Shown here: positions 34,809-43,480 of the stretch, one piece after another
Position numbering within the stretch: position 1 is the stretch's first letter
Layout of the letters: each line of letters opens with the position of its first letter
Assembly (NCBI GenBank): GCA_004134985.1
Contig: REGQ01000064.1
Span: 1 to 64,000, forward strand
Origin: Paenibacillaceae bacterium
Lineage (GTDB): Bacteria > Bacillota > Bacilli > Paenibacillales > Paenibacillaceae
DNA: 64,000 nucleotides
Direction of reading: 5' to 3'
The notes under the pieces: generated by a model
The model's database searches: none
Seen by the model: only the letters and a program-made list of their open reading frames with translations
Told to the model about the DNA's origin: nothing
Position numbers and translations under genes: made by a program

Positions 34809-36140
34809 TCAGGGCAGTTTTTCAATCATTTCTTCCAGCCCGTTATCAGCGTTAACATATACGCGAAACACCGCGCCGTTTATTTTTCCCGTGTATTCAT
34901 AGCAAAGGACCTCATCACCCAAATCATTATCGATTAAAGCTTTCTGGGTTTTGCTCACTTTCATCGCCGGGTTCAGCAGCTTGCGTGCTTCGGCTTCCGA
35001 CATTTGCGGTTTCGGCAAGTTGCGCTTTTTATGCTCAAAGACATAATCAGCAGCTTCCAGCCCAATCGTCTCTCCGTTGTCAAGCGCCACTTTCACCGTC
35101 AGCTTCTCCGGGTAGATGAGCACATCGCCCTGTTTCTCAACAAATGTAAGGGACCCCGTGTTCCCGAACTCATCATAGCTTACCGCAGTCATATTAGGGT
35201 AATCATGCTCTTCCAGAAACTTAACTGCGTCGGCTCTTGCATCGTGTACAGAAACTTTCTTCTCGCCTATTTCCCGCGATTTGTTGAACCAGACCAATTG
35301 GCCGCCTCGTTTTGTATAGTTCATCGTCAATGTTGCCTTGGCCCCATTTGGCTGAACTTTTGCAGTATAAGACGCGTAATCTGTTCCCTCGCCGTTTTCC
35401 TGCACTTCTACGGAAGCGATATCTTTGATCCCTGCAAATTCAGCCGCTTTTTGCTGAACATCTTGCGCGGTTACCATCTCTCCGCCAAGCATTTGGATCG
35501 TGCGCTTTTCATACATCGCGCTTACTGAAGGTCCCCAATTAATTTCCGGGTATTCACTTACTTTTTTGTTTACCGACTTAAACCCGTCAATAATGACATT
35601 ATCCTGAGTGGCCTGTTCAGTCGCCAAGGCAATTTCAACATCCATCCACCGCAAGCTGTTCTGCAGCACTTTATCCTGCATCGCCTGCAAATCCTGTGTC
35701 AGTTCTTCTGATTTTTCATAAAGGGTTTTGAGCGTACCGTATTCCTTGTCTGATAGCGGCTCTTTCGTCAAATCGCGCACCGCCGTCCGGTAGGAGAAGT
35801 TGGCTACCCGTGACAGAAAATCATCCGTTTCGTTAAAAGGCAGCAAATTCAACGGCAGCTGATTGATTTCATTTTGCGCCTCGCTCGTAAGTCTCCATAC
35901 ATTGACCAGCCCTTTGCGATGATAGGCTTGCGACGCTGAATTGACAGCAAGCGTATTGCCAAGCTGATTATTAAGCTGCTTCATATGGTAGCTCAAATCA
36001 TGAAAAGCGCGCTGATACTGGTTTTCTGCCTTTATTAAAATCGAATTTTTCTCTTGGTGCTCCTGATAACCCCAGAAGACCGTGCCAATCAACAAAAGTG
36101 TCATAACCGGAAACAACACGGCGCTTAGTCTTTGGTACAT
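34809..36140 (-). CDS. ypeB: Germination protein YpeB
   Basis: The 443-residue protein starts with a signal anchor (LSAVLFPVMTLLLIGTVFWG), followed by a helical region and, from about residue 200, repeats of the PepSY type (ASYTAKVQPNGAKATLTMNY region, then DARADAVKFLEEHDYPNM, and EAEARKLLNPAMKVSKT). YpeB stabilises and localises the cortex-lytic enzyme SleB in spores. The usual upstream partner sleB is missing here; a 50-residue gene and prsW lie there instead. ATG at 36140 follows AAGGAG. Confidence 0.94.
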   Translation of the reverse strand: MYQRLSAVLFPVMTLLLIGTVFWGYQEHQEKNSILIKAENQYQRAFHDLSYHMKQLNNQLGNTLAVNSASQAYHRKGLVNVWRLTSEAQNEINQLPLNLLPFNETDDFLSRVANFSYRTAVRDLTKEPLSDKEYGTLKTLYEKSEELTQDLQAMQDKVLQNSLRWMDVEIALATEQATQDNVIIDGFKSVNKKVSEYPEINWGPSVSAMYEKRTIQMLGGEMVTAQDVQQKAAEFAGIKDIASVEVQENGEGTDYASYTAKVQPNGAKATLTMNYTKRGGQLVWFNKSREIGEKKVSVHDARADAVKFLEEHDYPNMTAVSYDEFGNTGSLTFVEKQGDVLIYPEKLTVKVALDNGETIGLEAADYVFEHKKRNLPKPQMSEAEARKLLNPAMKVSKTQKALIDNDLGDEVLCYEYTGKINGAVFRVYVNADNGLEEMIEKLP

Positions 36141-36210
36141 AACACAAAAACTCCTTTCTTGTGCCAAACTTGGGGTTAGTTTGGTTCATAGAAGGGAGCT
36201 TTATACATGT

Positions 36211-36363
36211 CTATCCATGCTGTTCTTCAATTTCAAAATCATCGGTATTGCTGCACAGGCATTGCTTGAAGCCCGTCTCGATTCGATCCTGTTCCCGTTT
36301 GCCGCGCAGCACAAACTTTTCTCCGCACAGATTGCAGCGAATTTTTATTTTTACTCTGTCCAT
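36211..36363 (-). CDS. Small zinc-ribbon-like protein (50 residues)
   Basis: A 50-residue frame begins at an ATG with GCAGGAGG upstream. It holds four cysteines in IRCNLCGEKF and KQCLCSN, a C-x2-C and C-x-C layout that could bind one zinc ion. The rest is basic, then acidic (DDFEIEEQHG). It occupies the prsW-ypeB gap where sleB lies in Bacillus. I do not recognise the family. The ribosome site and cysteine pattern favour a real gene. Confidence 0.68.
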   Translation of the reverse strand: MDRVKIKIRCNLCGEKFVLRGKREQDRIETGFKQCLCSNTDDFEIEEQHG

Positions 36364-36419
36364 AACGCCTGAACCTCCTGCATCGCAGCTTCATATAGCA
36401 ATCATTATGGACAGATCTA

Positions 36420-37118
36420 TTATAGTTTAACCTCATCCTCCTGATGAAGCAGCCGAAATGGCGATCTGGCATTTGCACGCTGCATTTTGCGAAGCCCTCT
36501 GATCCATAAAAAAACCATGAGCGGCACAATGAGCAACAGCCAGTTGGTCGTAATTGTTACCATGATATAGTCATATAGTCCATGCCAAAACAATGGCAGC
36601 AGCAGCGACAACACAATCATCCGCCGGGTATGCACATTTTGCGAAAACTTGGCCTTGCCAAGATAATAGCCCATCATTACGCCAAACAGCGCATGTGCAG
36701 ACACTGGCAGCAGCGCGCGCATGAGCAAGGATACAAACGATACTGGCTGCAGCAGCGCATACATCACATTTTCAAATGTCGCAAAACCAAGAGAGATAGC
36801 TGTCGCATACAATATACCGTCATAAGGTTCGTCGAACTCGGTGTGGTTATAAATAATGTGATACAGCACAAACCATTTCAGACTTTCCTCAACACCTGAC
36901 GAAATGATGAAAGAGAATACGAATGGCGATTCCCCCAACCACAACATCAGACCACGCTGGATAATCAAGATCGGAAAAGAAACGAGCATCCCGAAAATAA
37001 ACATGCGCATGACCATATGAATCGGTTCTGAGTTGTAGCGATCTTTCAAATAAAAGTAGGTTAGAAGCAATATTCCAGGGGCCACCGCTGCGGTCAATAT
37101 GGACAATAAAACCACCAT
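36420..37118 (-). CDS. prsW: Intramembrane protease PrsW
   Basis: The 232-residue membrane protein has about seven hydrophobic segments. SGVEESLKWFVLYHIIYNHTEFD near 75-97 carries the EE motif, and LPVSAHALFGVMMGYYLGKA and LPLFWHGLYDYIMV provide the conserved His motifs of the PrsW glutamic-type protease family. In B. subtilis PrsW makes the first cut in anti-sigma factor RsiW. No sigW-rsiW pair is in the window. ATG at 37118 follows AAGGAGG. Confidence 0.93.
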   Translation of the reverse strand: MVVLLSILTAAVAPGILLLTYFYLKDRYNSEPIHMVMRMFIFGMLVSFPILIIQRGLMLWLGESPFVFSFIISSGVEESLKWFVLYHIIYNHTEFDEPYDGILYATAISLGFATFENVMYALLQPVSFVSLLMRALLPVSAHALFGVMMGYYLGKAKFSQNVHTRRMIVLSLLLPLFWHGLYDYIMVTITTNWLLLIVPLMVFLWIRGLRKMQRANARSPFRLLHQEDEVKL

Positions 37119-37145
37119 TCGTATCACCTCCTTCGAATTGAAACA

Positions 37146-37190
37146 CCAAAAAGCATCGAACAGTCGTTAGTCGCTGTCCGATGCTTTCTA
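37146..37190 (-). terminator. Terminator after the MecA-type gene
   Basis: AAAGCATCG and CGATGCTTT form a stem extended by a CAG/CTG pair, followed by TTTTT on the minus strand; it separates mecA from prsW. Confidence 0.85.
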
Positions 37191-37197
37191 TCGGATA

Positions 37198-37821
37198 TCA
37201 GGGATTAAAATGAGTGCATATCTCACTAACAGCGTCTGCTGCGATAATCGTTTTCCCGTATTCCTCCAGCACGGCAGTCGTTACCGACGTCGCATCCCCA
37301 TATTCTGCGAGCAATGCGATCGTAGCCAGCGTTTTGCTCGGCCCCGCTTCAGCAGGATCAAGCGGTTCAAACTCCAAAATCCAGTTTCCTTTGTAGGAGT
37401 ACAATCGTCCGCCTTCAGACAAGCCGGCATTGCGCAATTGATGACATACTGAGATCACATTTTCGAAATCCCGGAATGCGTACATCATGACGTCGCTTTG
37501 TTCAAGCGTCACTTCCATCTCGTATACATCATCTTCGCCATCTTCGTCAGCATCCGTGCCTTCGCTATGCTGTCCGTTTGACTTGCCGCGAGTAACGATA
37601 ACAACCATGCCTTGCGCGGGAAGGCCAAATATTTCAACAGCAAGTGGGCCGCTAGCATCAAATCCGAGTTCTGTATGAGCCTGCTCCATCATCTCGCTGA
37701 ACAGTTCATGCACTTTCGGTATTTCACGCCACATGTCATCCTTCTGGATCCCACGTTCCAGCAGGTCGTCGAAAGTCAGAAAAATCCGAATCTTGTCCTG
37801 ACTTAGTCGCTCGATCTTCAT
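37198..37821 (-). CDS. mecA: Adaptor protein of the MecA/YpbH family
   Basis: The 207-residue protein starts MKIERLSQDKIRIFLTFDDL as in MecA, with an acidic linker (NGQHSEGTDADEDGEDDVYE, about residues 83-102) and a C-terminal domain that in this family binds the ClpC ATPase. MecA proteins deliver ComK and other targets to ClpCP. The neighbouring phosphoesterase gene suggests synteny with B. subtilis ypbH (mecB), so this may be the paralogue, not mecA proper. Terminator follows. Confidence 0.9.
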   Translation of the reverse strand: MKIERLSQDKIRIFLTFDDLLERGIQKDDMWREIPKVHELFSEMMEQAHTELGFDASGPLAVEIFGLPAQGMVVIVTRGKSNGQHSEGTDADEDGEDDVYEMEVTLEQSDVMMYAFRDFENVISVCHQLRNAGLSEGGRLYSYKGNWILEFEPLDPAEAGPSKTLATIALLAEYGDATSVTTAVLEEYGKTIIAADAVSEICTHFNP

Positions 37822-37951
37822 GATAGGATCCCCCCTTCTGCAGCTTCGGTTATAACAGCGTATGAAGCGACAAGTATTATGTGATCAAAATCATCATATG
37901 CAACTATGTTATCATTTTTAAGTTCGGATTGCACTACTCCATTCAAAAAAA

Positions 37952-38003
37952 AGAACCGCCGCCCCGGCACTTTATATGCGAAGTGCCGGGGCGGCGGTTT
38001 CAA
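37952..38003 (-). terminator. Very strong terminator after the 108-residue gene
   Basis: A perfect 19-bp stem (37954-37972 with 37981-37999), made mostly of G and C, closes an 8-base loop and is followed by a T-run on the minus strand. Confidence 0.92.
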
Positions 38004-38006
38004 TGG

Positions 38007-38333
38007 TTAATGCGCTCGCGTTTCTTTTTGGGAAGACATAATATTTTCGATCTCCCGCTTGGCAGCCGGATCATTTTCTGCCAGCCACTCAATTTGTTCC
38101 CAGTCTTTTTTGGACTGTTCTGCAGAAACGCCTTCTTGCTTTGGGGACTTCATTTCTTTCACCCCGGCCATGGACCCGCTCAACATCTTGCCAAGCAGAT
38201 TATTCTTGACGCCTGAACACATTTGCTGCACCGCCTGCGTCGCCGTGGCGAACATTTCCGGCTTCTTCTTGGCAAGTACCGATGCCGCTGTCGCTCCAAT
38301 GATGCTACCCGCTAAAAAAGTGCTCCACTTCAT
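38007..38333 (-). CDS. YtxH-like small protein
   Basis: The 108-residue protein has a short hydrophobic, Gly/Ala-rich N-terminus (FLAGSIIGATAASVLA) followed by a charged, helical region with EMKSPKQEGVSAEQ and DPAAKREIENIM. It resembles YtxH-type proteins, which carry an N-terminal glycine-rich anchor. No function is visible. It is flanked by mecA and a phosphoesterase and ends at an unusually strong hairpin terminator. Confidence 0.72.
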   Translation of the reverse strand: MKWSTFLAGSIIGATAASVLAKKKPEMFATATQAVQQMCSGVKNNLLGKMLSGSMAGVKEMKSPKQEGVSAEQSKKDWEQIEWLAENDPAAKREIENIMSSQKETRAH

Positions 38334-38476
38334 TCAGCATGCCTCCTTGATTAAGTTGACGAAGCCGAAGTTAGTTTCCCCGCGGTCCAGACTCTTCATA
38401 CCCTCTCCCCGCTTCGCGTAAGCCAGCCAGGTTATGCTATTCATACGCTTCGGCAGGCAATTTTTCCTGAAATCGG

Positions 38477-39301
38477 TTATGGTTTATCCCCTTTACGAAG
38501 GATGAATAAATGCGTCTGCGCAGGCGCCATCAGCCGCAGCGGCAGCTTTGACGTGCCAAAGCCGTTGCTGACAAACAGGCGGATAGGCGGCATGCCGGCC
38601 GACTTCCGATCAGGCATTTTAAACCACCCTTTGCAATATTTAAGAATAGTCGGCGAGCGAAGCACAGGGCCCAGAAACGGAAGCGCAATTTGACCGCCAT
38701 GCGTATGGCCTGACAACACGAGATCGATATCTGCGTTTCCAAGTCGCGAGGCGAGCACAGGATCATGGGCAAGCAGAATAGTGCAGCCTGCCTCCTGGTT
38801 GTCCTGCAACGCTTCCCTTACACGAGCGCGCTCGGTAATCGGATCATCGACCCCCGCAAGCCTCAGCGAACTGCCGTCACTTTGTTCCAGCATCACGGAT
38901 TCATTGACAAGCACTCTGATCCCTTCCTCGCCCAGCAGCACGTCCAGTTGTCGATGATCATCATCATAATCATGATTGCCATAAACAGCATAGACCGGAG
39001 CTATCTCCACAAGCTTGCGCATATTGGCTCTCGTCCTGGACAACGGTACTTTCTTTTCTGTCAAATCGCCGCCAATCAGCACCAAATCCGCGCCGCCTTC
39101 GTCCTGGGACAATTGAATCAACGAATCGGGAATAGTGCGGCGATGAATATCCGTTATAAAAAACAGTCTCGTACCATCGAAGCTTTCGGGCAAACGAGCA
39201 AGCCAAAGCTCCTCTACATTAATCTTGACTTTGCCAGCTTCCATTGCCATCCAGTAGATGAGCAAGCCGGCCAGCCCCAGCATGATCCAAAGCCATAGCA
39301 T
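38477..39301 (-). CDS. Metallophosphoesterase, YpbG-like
   Basis: The 274-residue protein has an N-terminal membrane anchor (LWIMLGLAGLLIYWMAM) and a calcineurin-like domain outside. Metal-site motifs are FITDIHRR, LIGGDLTE, VYGNHDYDDD, LAHDP and LSGHTHGGQ. This is the full ligand set of the family, so it should be active; substrate is unknown. B. subtilis ypbG lies in the same neighbourhood as ypbH. Confidence 0.9.
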   Translation of the reverse strand: MLWLWIMLGLAGLLIYWMAMEAGKVKINVEELWLARLPESFDGTRLFFITDIHRRTIPDSLIQLSQDEGGADLVLIGGDLTEKKVPLSRTRANMRKLVEIAPVYAVYGNHDYDDDHRQLDVLLGEEGIRVLVNESVMLEQSDGSSLRLAGVDDPITERARVREALQDNQEAGCTILLAHDPVLASRLGNADIDLVLSGHTHGGQIALPFLGPVLRSPTILKYCKGWFKMPDRKSAGMPPIRLFVSNGFGTSKLPLRLMAPAQTHLFILRKGDKP

Positions 39302-39342
39302 GAATGTTTGTCACCTGCGTTCTCATAGGTTATCTAAACGGC

Positions 39343-39936
39343 CTAATCTTCCCGGCGATAGCGAATAATTAACCCCATAATCAAATCGATGGCAAAATGG
39401 GCTATAATCGGTGCCCAAAGTGTGCCTGTCTCCATATAAATCCAGCCAAGGGCATAGCTGATCGAGAAAACCAACCCGGTAGGAATCCAGTGCTTTAGAT
39501 AGCGGACATGAATGGCCGCAAAAATTATACTGGTCCAGTAAGGGCCAAAAGCGAATTGCAGTGCGCCCCGAAACAACATTTCTTCGCACACCGAAACGAT
39601 AAAGGAAATGACAATAATATGCCAGATTGGCCTGTTTTTGAACAGCCGTTCATTTACTCCCCCATCATCGCTCGCTTCCTCAGGAATCCACCTGGAAATC
39701 AGCAAGTCGACAATGACGACCGCAGCAGCCAATCCGACACCCCAATAGAGATAAGTGTAGCCCTCGGGAAATTTTAATAGCTTTAGTGGGTTGCGATGCT
39801 GTAATAAAATCCAGATCAAACCGATAATAAGAGTAAGCGCTTGTGTCACATACAAATTTATTAACAGCATGCGGTCGTCAATTTGATCTACCGTTACTTT
39901 TCGGAATCTGATTTTACGAATGTCGAATTTTTTCAT
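39343..39936 (-). CDS. CPBP-family intramembrane metalloprotease
   Basis: The 197-residue membrane protein shows the CPBP motifs: VCEEMLFRGALQFAF (EE-x3-R) near 125-139, IFAAIHVRYLKHW with conserved His, and IIAHFAIDLIMGL at the C-terminus. ATG at 39936 follows GGCGGGAAG. A longer reading would start inside a dispersed repeat and is unlikely. B. subtilis YpbD is a comparable protein near ypbG. Substrate is unknown. Confidence 0.88.
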   Translation of the reverse strand: MKKFDIRKIRFRKVTVDQIDDRMLLINLYVTQALTLIIGLIWILLQHRNPLKLLKFPEGYTYLYWGVGLAAAVVIVDLLISRWIPEEASDDGGVNERLFKNRPIWHIIVISFIVSVCEEMLFRGALQFAFGPYWTSIIFAAIHVRYLKHWIPTGLVFSISYALGWIYMETGTLWAPIIAHFAIDLIMGLIIRYRRED

Positions 39937-39969
39937 AGCTTCCCGCCTGTTAGTTAAAGTATACTGGTA

Positions 39970-40030
39970 CAAGCGTAAACGGCTTCGCCAGCCATATTGG
40001 CATAGCAAACGTTTCGCCATGAATGATAAG
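39970..40030 (+). repeat. Short dispersed repeat, copy 2
   Basis: Begins with the same 20 bases as 19484 and ends AAACGTTTCGCC then GAATGATAAG, where copy 1 has GAACGTTTCGC and GAAATATAAG. The middle 17-18 bases differ. It sits between two divergent genes. Confidence 0.8.
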
Positions 40031-40108
40031 CCAGTTTATGTGGCCAAACTTATAAATTCTTATCAGAGCAAAATAAGACCCGACACTTGACAAACGAAGG
40101 AGCGTATT

Positions 40109-41032
40109 ATGGAAAAAAGATTGACACGTTCGGAATTGGTATTCAGTATGGGCTTTTTGTTCATGCTTGTCGTTGCCGTTGCCACTTTTTTTTACGGTGT
40201 GAAAATCGGCGCTGCCAGAACAGAAGCCAAATATGAACCTATGAAGCTATTGCAATCCGACGTAGCCGGCAATGCGGTTGCTTATCAGCAGCAGGATCTT
40301 GTCTCATTTTATCATACGGTATACTTGCCTAATCGTGAATTTCAGTTGCAATGGTTCAACGTCATGGACAAGCTGCGCAGCGGTCAAGCAACAGATCCCG
40401 TCTCTTCATTTAAAGAGCTCGCCAAACTGGCCAAAAAGCAGTACTCGGCAGCCTCATCTTCATCAGTGCCGACATCATCGCCGCTGCTGAACCAATCGCA
40501 GCTTAATGTTTTGAAAAGTCTGAAGCTGTTTGAGCAGGCCGCTTCACGATTTGCATCCACAGCTGACAACAAGCCATCCAAAGAGCTGGTTGTGGAGATC
40601 GGGTTGGAGGCTTATTACCGGAAAGCCGTTCAACATAACTTGCTCGCCCAGCAGCAATACTATGCTTCAATGCTTAAATGGGGAGCGACCGTTGAAGCCG
40701 CTATACCAAGTGAATTTAACACTCCGGCATCGGAGTCCATTAAAGATTGGAATTCACAGCCGCTGCTTGTCAAAAACAAAATTATTGCGGATCAGCTTGT
40801 TGAGCTGCAGCAATTGGTTAACTTTTATCCGCATGATCTGAGCACTCGCGTCGATGAATTAATTGCATCCGGGGAAGCGAGCAGACTCAAGATCAAATCA
40901 GTTCCGGCGCTTATTGAGCTGCTGCTCGGTACAAAAGCGGTTCGTGCCGGAGACTTCGCCAGCGGCAAGACGATGCTGTATGATCAGGAACTGCTGCCGC
41001 AGCTTCCGTTCTTCTTCCCTGAGAATCAGTAA
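40109..41032 (+). CDS. Single-pass anchored protein of unknown function (307 residues)
   Basis: One of two plus-strand genes. It has a single N-terminal membrane helix (LVFSMGFLFMLVVAVATFFYG, residues 10-30) and a helical domain facing outside, with a Ser-rich stretch (SAASSSSVPTSS) near 112-123. No family I recognise. ATG follows GAAGGAG. A terminator lies 20 bp after the stop, so it is a single-gene unit. It is divergent from the CPBP protease and convergent with the rhodanese gene. Confidence 0.82.
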   Translation: MEKRLTRSELVFSMGFLFMLVVAVATFFYGVKIGAARTEAKYEPMKLLQSDVAGNAVAYQQQDLVSFYHTVYLPNREFQLQWFNVMDKLRSGQATDPVSSFKELAKLAKKQYSAASSSSVPTSSPLLNQSQLNVLKSLKLFEQAASRFASTADNKPSKELVVEIGLEAYYRKAVQHNLLAQQQYYASMLKWGATVEAAIPSEFNTPASESIKDWNSQPLLVKNKIIADQLVELQQLVNFYPHDLSTRVDELIASGEASRLKIKSVPALIELLLGTKAVRAGDFASGKTMLYDQELLPQLPFFFPENQ

Positions 41033-41049
41033 GGCAACAAAATTCCAAG

Positions 41050-41087
41050 ACGATCTGCAGGCAGCGCCTGCAGGTCTTTTTTTTTTG
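41050..41087 (+). terminator. Terminator after the plus-strand unknown gene
   Basis: CTGCAGGC/GCCTGCAG stem with a ten-base T-run on the plus strand. Confidence 0.92.
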
Positions 41088-41107
41088 AGCTTCCTTGTCC
41101 CTATTAA

Positions 41108-41434
41108 TCAATCGTATTGAAATCCTCTGATCGAAGCCAGTGCAGCCATTCCGCCACTGACATTGCTGAGATTGCTCCACCCCTGCCCGCTCAAATACTG
41201 GCAGACACGCTCGCTCCTTACTCCATGCGCGCAAACAATAAAAAGCGACTCGTCCTCAGACAGCTGCTCCAAATGAGCAGGAATAGACTGCATAGGGATA
41301 TGCCTTGTATTCTCCAAATGATAGAAATCCCATTCGCCTTGTTCCCTTACATCAATGATTTGACTTTCCGCAATTTCGCCGTTTTCAAGACCGGACAACA
41401 GCGACTGGGCATCAATTTCGCGCCATGCCTCCAC
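41108..41434 (-). CDS. Rhodanese-like domain protein
   Basis: The 108-residue protein is a single rhodanese domain: IIDVREQGEWDFYHLENTRH near residues 26-45 and the active-site loop FIVCAHGVRSERV near 63-75, with catalytic Cys. It may transfer sulfur in the cytoplasm; no partner lies nearby. It has its own start on the minus strand and is convergent with the upstream plus-strand gene. Confidence 0.9.
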   Translation of the reverse strand: MEAWREIDAQSLLSGLENGEIAESQIIDVREQGEWDFYHLENTRHIPMQSIPAHLEQLSEDESLFIVCAHGVRSERVCQYLSGQGWSNLSNVSGGMAALASIRGFQYD

Positions 41435-41540
41435 ATTAATCTCTCCCTTTAAAGGTTGCTTAAATTCATGAAAAAAAACTTAAAAATCGCATGTATGTTT
41501 GAATCATAACGAAATTTTTATATTTGGGCAAGTTTAAGCA

Positions 41541-41568
41541 TTGCTTTTCCATGTCCTATTGCTATAAA
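41541..41568 (+). promoter_or_regulatory. Predicted sigma-A promoter of serA
   Basis: TTGCTT (41541-41546) and TATAAA (41563-41568) with a 16-bp spacer, giving a transcript start near 41575 and a leader of about 185 bases before serA. Confidence 0.65.
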
Positions 41569-41574
41569 ATAGAA

Positions 41575-41759
41575 AAGGTTAAGAATGTTCGAAATAACTC
41601 TATGTAAACCATAACGGTTAGTAGGGAACTCCCATCCTGCTGTGAATACAGCGGCGAACGGGGAGTTTTTATAAATATAAGCCTGTATAAGCGAGTGTAT
41701 CGCCTATGCCGGCTTATATTTCAAATTATTCACAATTATGATTGGGAGGCCTGCCTCAG
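41575..41759 (+). promoter_or_regulatory. Structured leader upstream of serA
   Basis: The leader holds a terminator-like hairpin at 41627-41670 (AACTCCC and GGGGAGTT arms with inner CTGCTGT/ACAGCGG pairs, then TTTTT) and a second hairpin at 41673-41721 whose ends AAATATAAGCC and GGCTTATATTT are perfect complements. No plus-strand gene precedes it that the terminator could serve. It lacks the T-box consensus. A tiny frame at 41585 (MFEITLCKP) might be a leader peptide, but has a weak ribosome site. Attenuation of serA is the likely role; the signal is unknown. Confidence 0.6.
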
Positions 41760-43349
41760 ATGTTCAAGGTGTTAGTTTCAGACCCGATTAGTGATTTGGG
41801 TATTCAGAAGTTATTCGATGCGGAAGATGTAATGGTAGACAAAAAACCAGGATTAAGCGAAGACGAGCTTGTGGCAATCATCGGTGAGTATGATGCCCTG
41901 CTTGTTCGCAGTCAAACGACTGTAACTGCCAAAGTGATGGCAGCAGGCAAACAACTAAAAGTCATTGGACGCGCAGGAGTCGGCGTAGACAACATCGATC
42001 TTAAAGCTGCGACAGAACGCGGAATTATCGTAATCAATGCCCCTGACGGCAATACAATTACGACTTGCGAGCACACCTTCGCGATGATGATGGCAGTAGC
42101 TCGCCATATTCCGCAAGCTTACCTGAAGACGGTCAGCGGCGTATGGGATCGCAAGTCGTTTCTGGGTGTAGAACTCCGGGGCAAAGTGCTGGGCGTGCTC
42201 GGCATGGGTCGGATCGGCGGCGAAGTCGCCAAGCGGGCTAAAGCTTTCGGAATGAAAATTATGGCTTACGACCCGTTCCTTACGGAAGATCGCGCTGAAA
42301 AACTTGGTGTTACGCTGTCTTCAGTTGACGAAATTGTCCGCCAAGCGGATTTTATGACCGTTCATACCCCGCTTACCCCAGAAACACGCCATATGATTGG
42401 CAAGGCGCAATTCGAAGTGATGAAACCAGGCATGCGCATCGTTAACTGTGCCCGCGGCGGCATTATTGACGAAGGAGCACTTCTGGAAGCGATCAATGAG
42501 GGAATTGTGGCAGGCGCTGCTTTCGACGTATTCGAAGTTGAGCCTCCGGCTAAAGATCACCCGTTCCTCAGCCATCCTAAAATTATTGTTACGCCGCATC
42601 TGGGCGCATCGACGGTTGAAGCACAGGAAAATGTTGCGATCGATGTCTCGGAGCAAGTGCTGCACATTTTGCGTAATGAGCCATTCAGCAATGCTGTAAA
42701 CATGCCGCCTATCCCTGCTGATGTCCTCAACAAACTGCAGCCTTACTTTGCACTTGGCGAGCAACTCGGCAGCTTTGCGGCCCAATTGACTGAAGGAGCA
42801 GTGACGGAAATTACAGTCAACTACTCCGGCGACCTTGCTGAAGTGGATACACAGCCTTTGACCCGCCATATTATTAAAGGCATGCTGTCCCACCATCTTG
42901 GTTCGGAGCAGGTTAATCTGGTTAACTCCATGCATCTGTCCAAACTGCGCGGCATCAATATTGTCGTACAAAAATCGCACACAGCCAAAGGATTTACAAA
43001 TCTGCTGTCCGTTTCCCTTCGTTCCAAAAACGAAGAGCGCCGGGTTGCTGGAACATTATTGAACGGTTATGGCGCGCGCATCGTGCAGATTGATAAGTTT
43101 CCGGTTGATGTCGCACCGGCAGGCAATCTGATTCTGGTCTCCCATAATGACCAGCCGGGCATTATCGGAAGAGTCGGCACGCTGCTTGGCTCCAATGATG
43201 TTAACATCGCCACCATGCAAGTTGGACGCCAACTTGTCGGCGGGTCCGCCGTCATGGTGCTTAATGTCGATAAAGCTGTACCGAAGGAAGTGCTTGCTGA
43301 GCTTTCGCGTATGGACGGACTGAATAACGCCAAAGAAATTATTTTGTAA
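41760..43349 (+). CDS. serA: D-3-phosphoglycerate dehydrogenase
   Basis: The 529-residue enzyme oxidises 3-phosphoglycerate, the first step of serine synthesis. [12 protein letters not shown], the NAD motif [20 protein letters not shown] and the catalytic trio in [10 protein letters not shown] (Arg), FDVFEVEPP (Glu) and VTPHLGAS (His) are intact. An intervening domain follows, then a C-terminal ACT domain ([20 protein letters not shown]), expected to bind serine for feedback. ATG at 41760 gives the family start; a TTG six codons up does not fit. Serine also feeds tryptophan synthase. Confidence 0.97.
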   Translation: MFKVLVSDPISDLGIQKLFDAEDVMVDKKPGLSEDELVAIIGEYDALLVRSQTTVTAKVMAAGKQLKVIGRAGVGVDNIDLKAATERGIIVINAPDGNTITTCEHTFAMMMAVARHIPQAYLKTVSGVWDRKSFLGVELRGKVLGVLGMGRIGGEVAKRAKAFGMKIMAYDPFLTEDRAEKLGVTLSSVDEIVRQADFMTVHTPLTPETRHMIGKAQFEVMKPGMRIVNCARGGIIDEGALLEAINEGIVAGAAFDVFEVEPPAKDHPFLSHPKIIVTPHLGASTVEAQENVAIDVSEQVLHILRNEPFSNAVNMPPIPADVLNKLQPYFALGEQLGSFAAQLTEGAVTEITVNYSGDLAEVDTQPLTRHIIKGMLSHHLGSEQVNLVNSMHLSKLRGINIVVQKSHTAKGFTNLLSVSLRSKNEERRVAGTLLNGYGARIVQIDKFPVDVAPAGNLILVSHNDQPGIIGRVGTLLGSNDVNIATMQVGRQLVGGSAVMVLNVDKAVPKEVLAELSRMDGLNNAKEIIL

Positions 43350-43378
43350 TCGAAGTACTGCTTGTTACACAAGCAAAA

Positions 43379-43414
43379 AGGCTCCTTCGTCTTTTGACGG
43401 AGGAGCCTTTTTTT
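43379..43414 (+). terminator. Terminator after serA
   Basis: AAGGCTCC/GGAGCCTT stem with an eight-base T-run; also T-rich on the other strand, so it may serve both converging units. Confidence 0.92.
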
Positions 43415-43480
43415 TCATGCATGAATTAATTCACGGTATGAATTGTCGGAACAATTATAATTGTTTCACGACAAACAAGA

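Noticed and set aside
41575-41759. T-box riboswitch upstream of serA
   Set aside because: The T-box sequence and specifier-loop features are absent; only two hairpins are visible.
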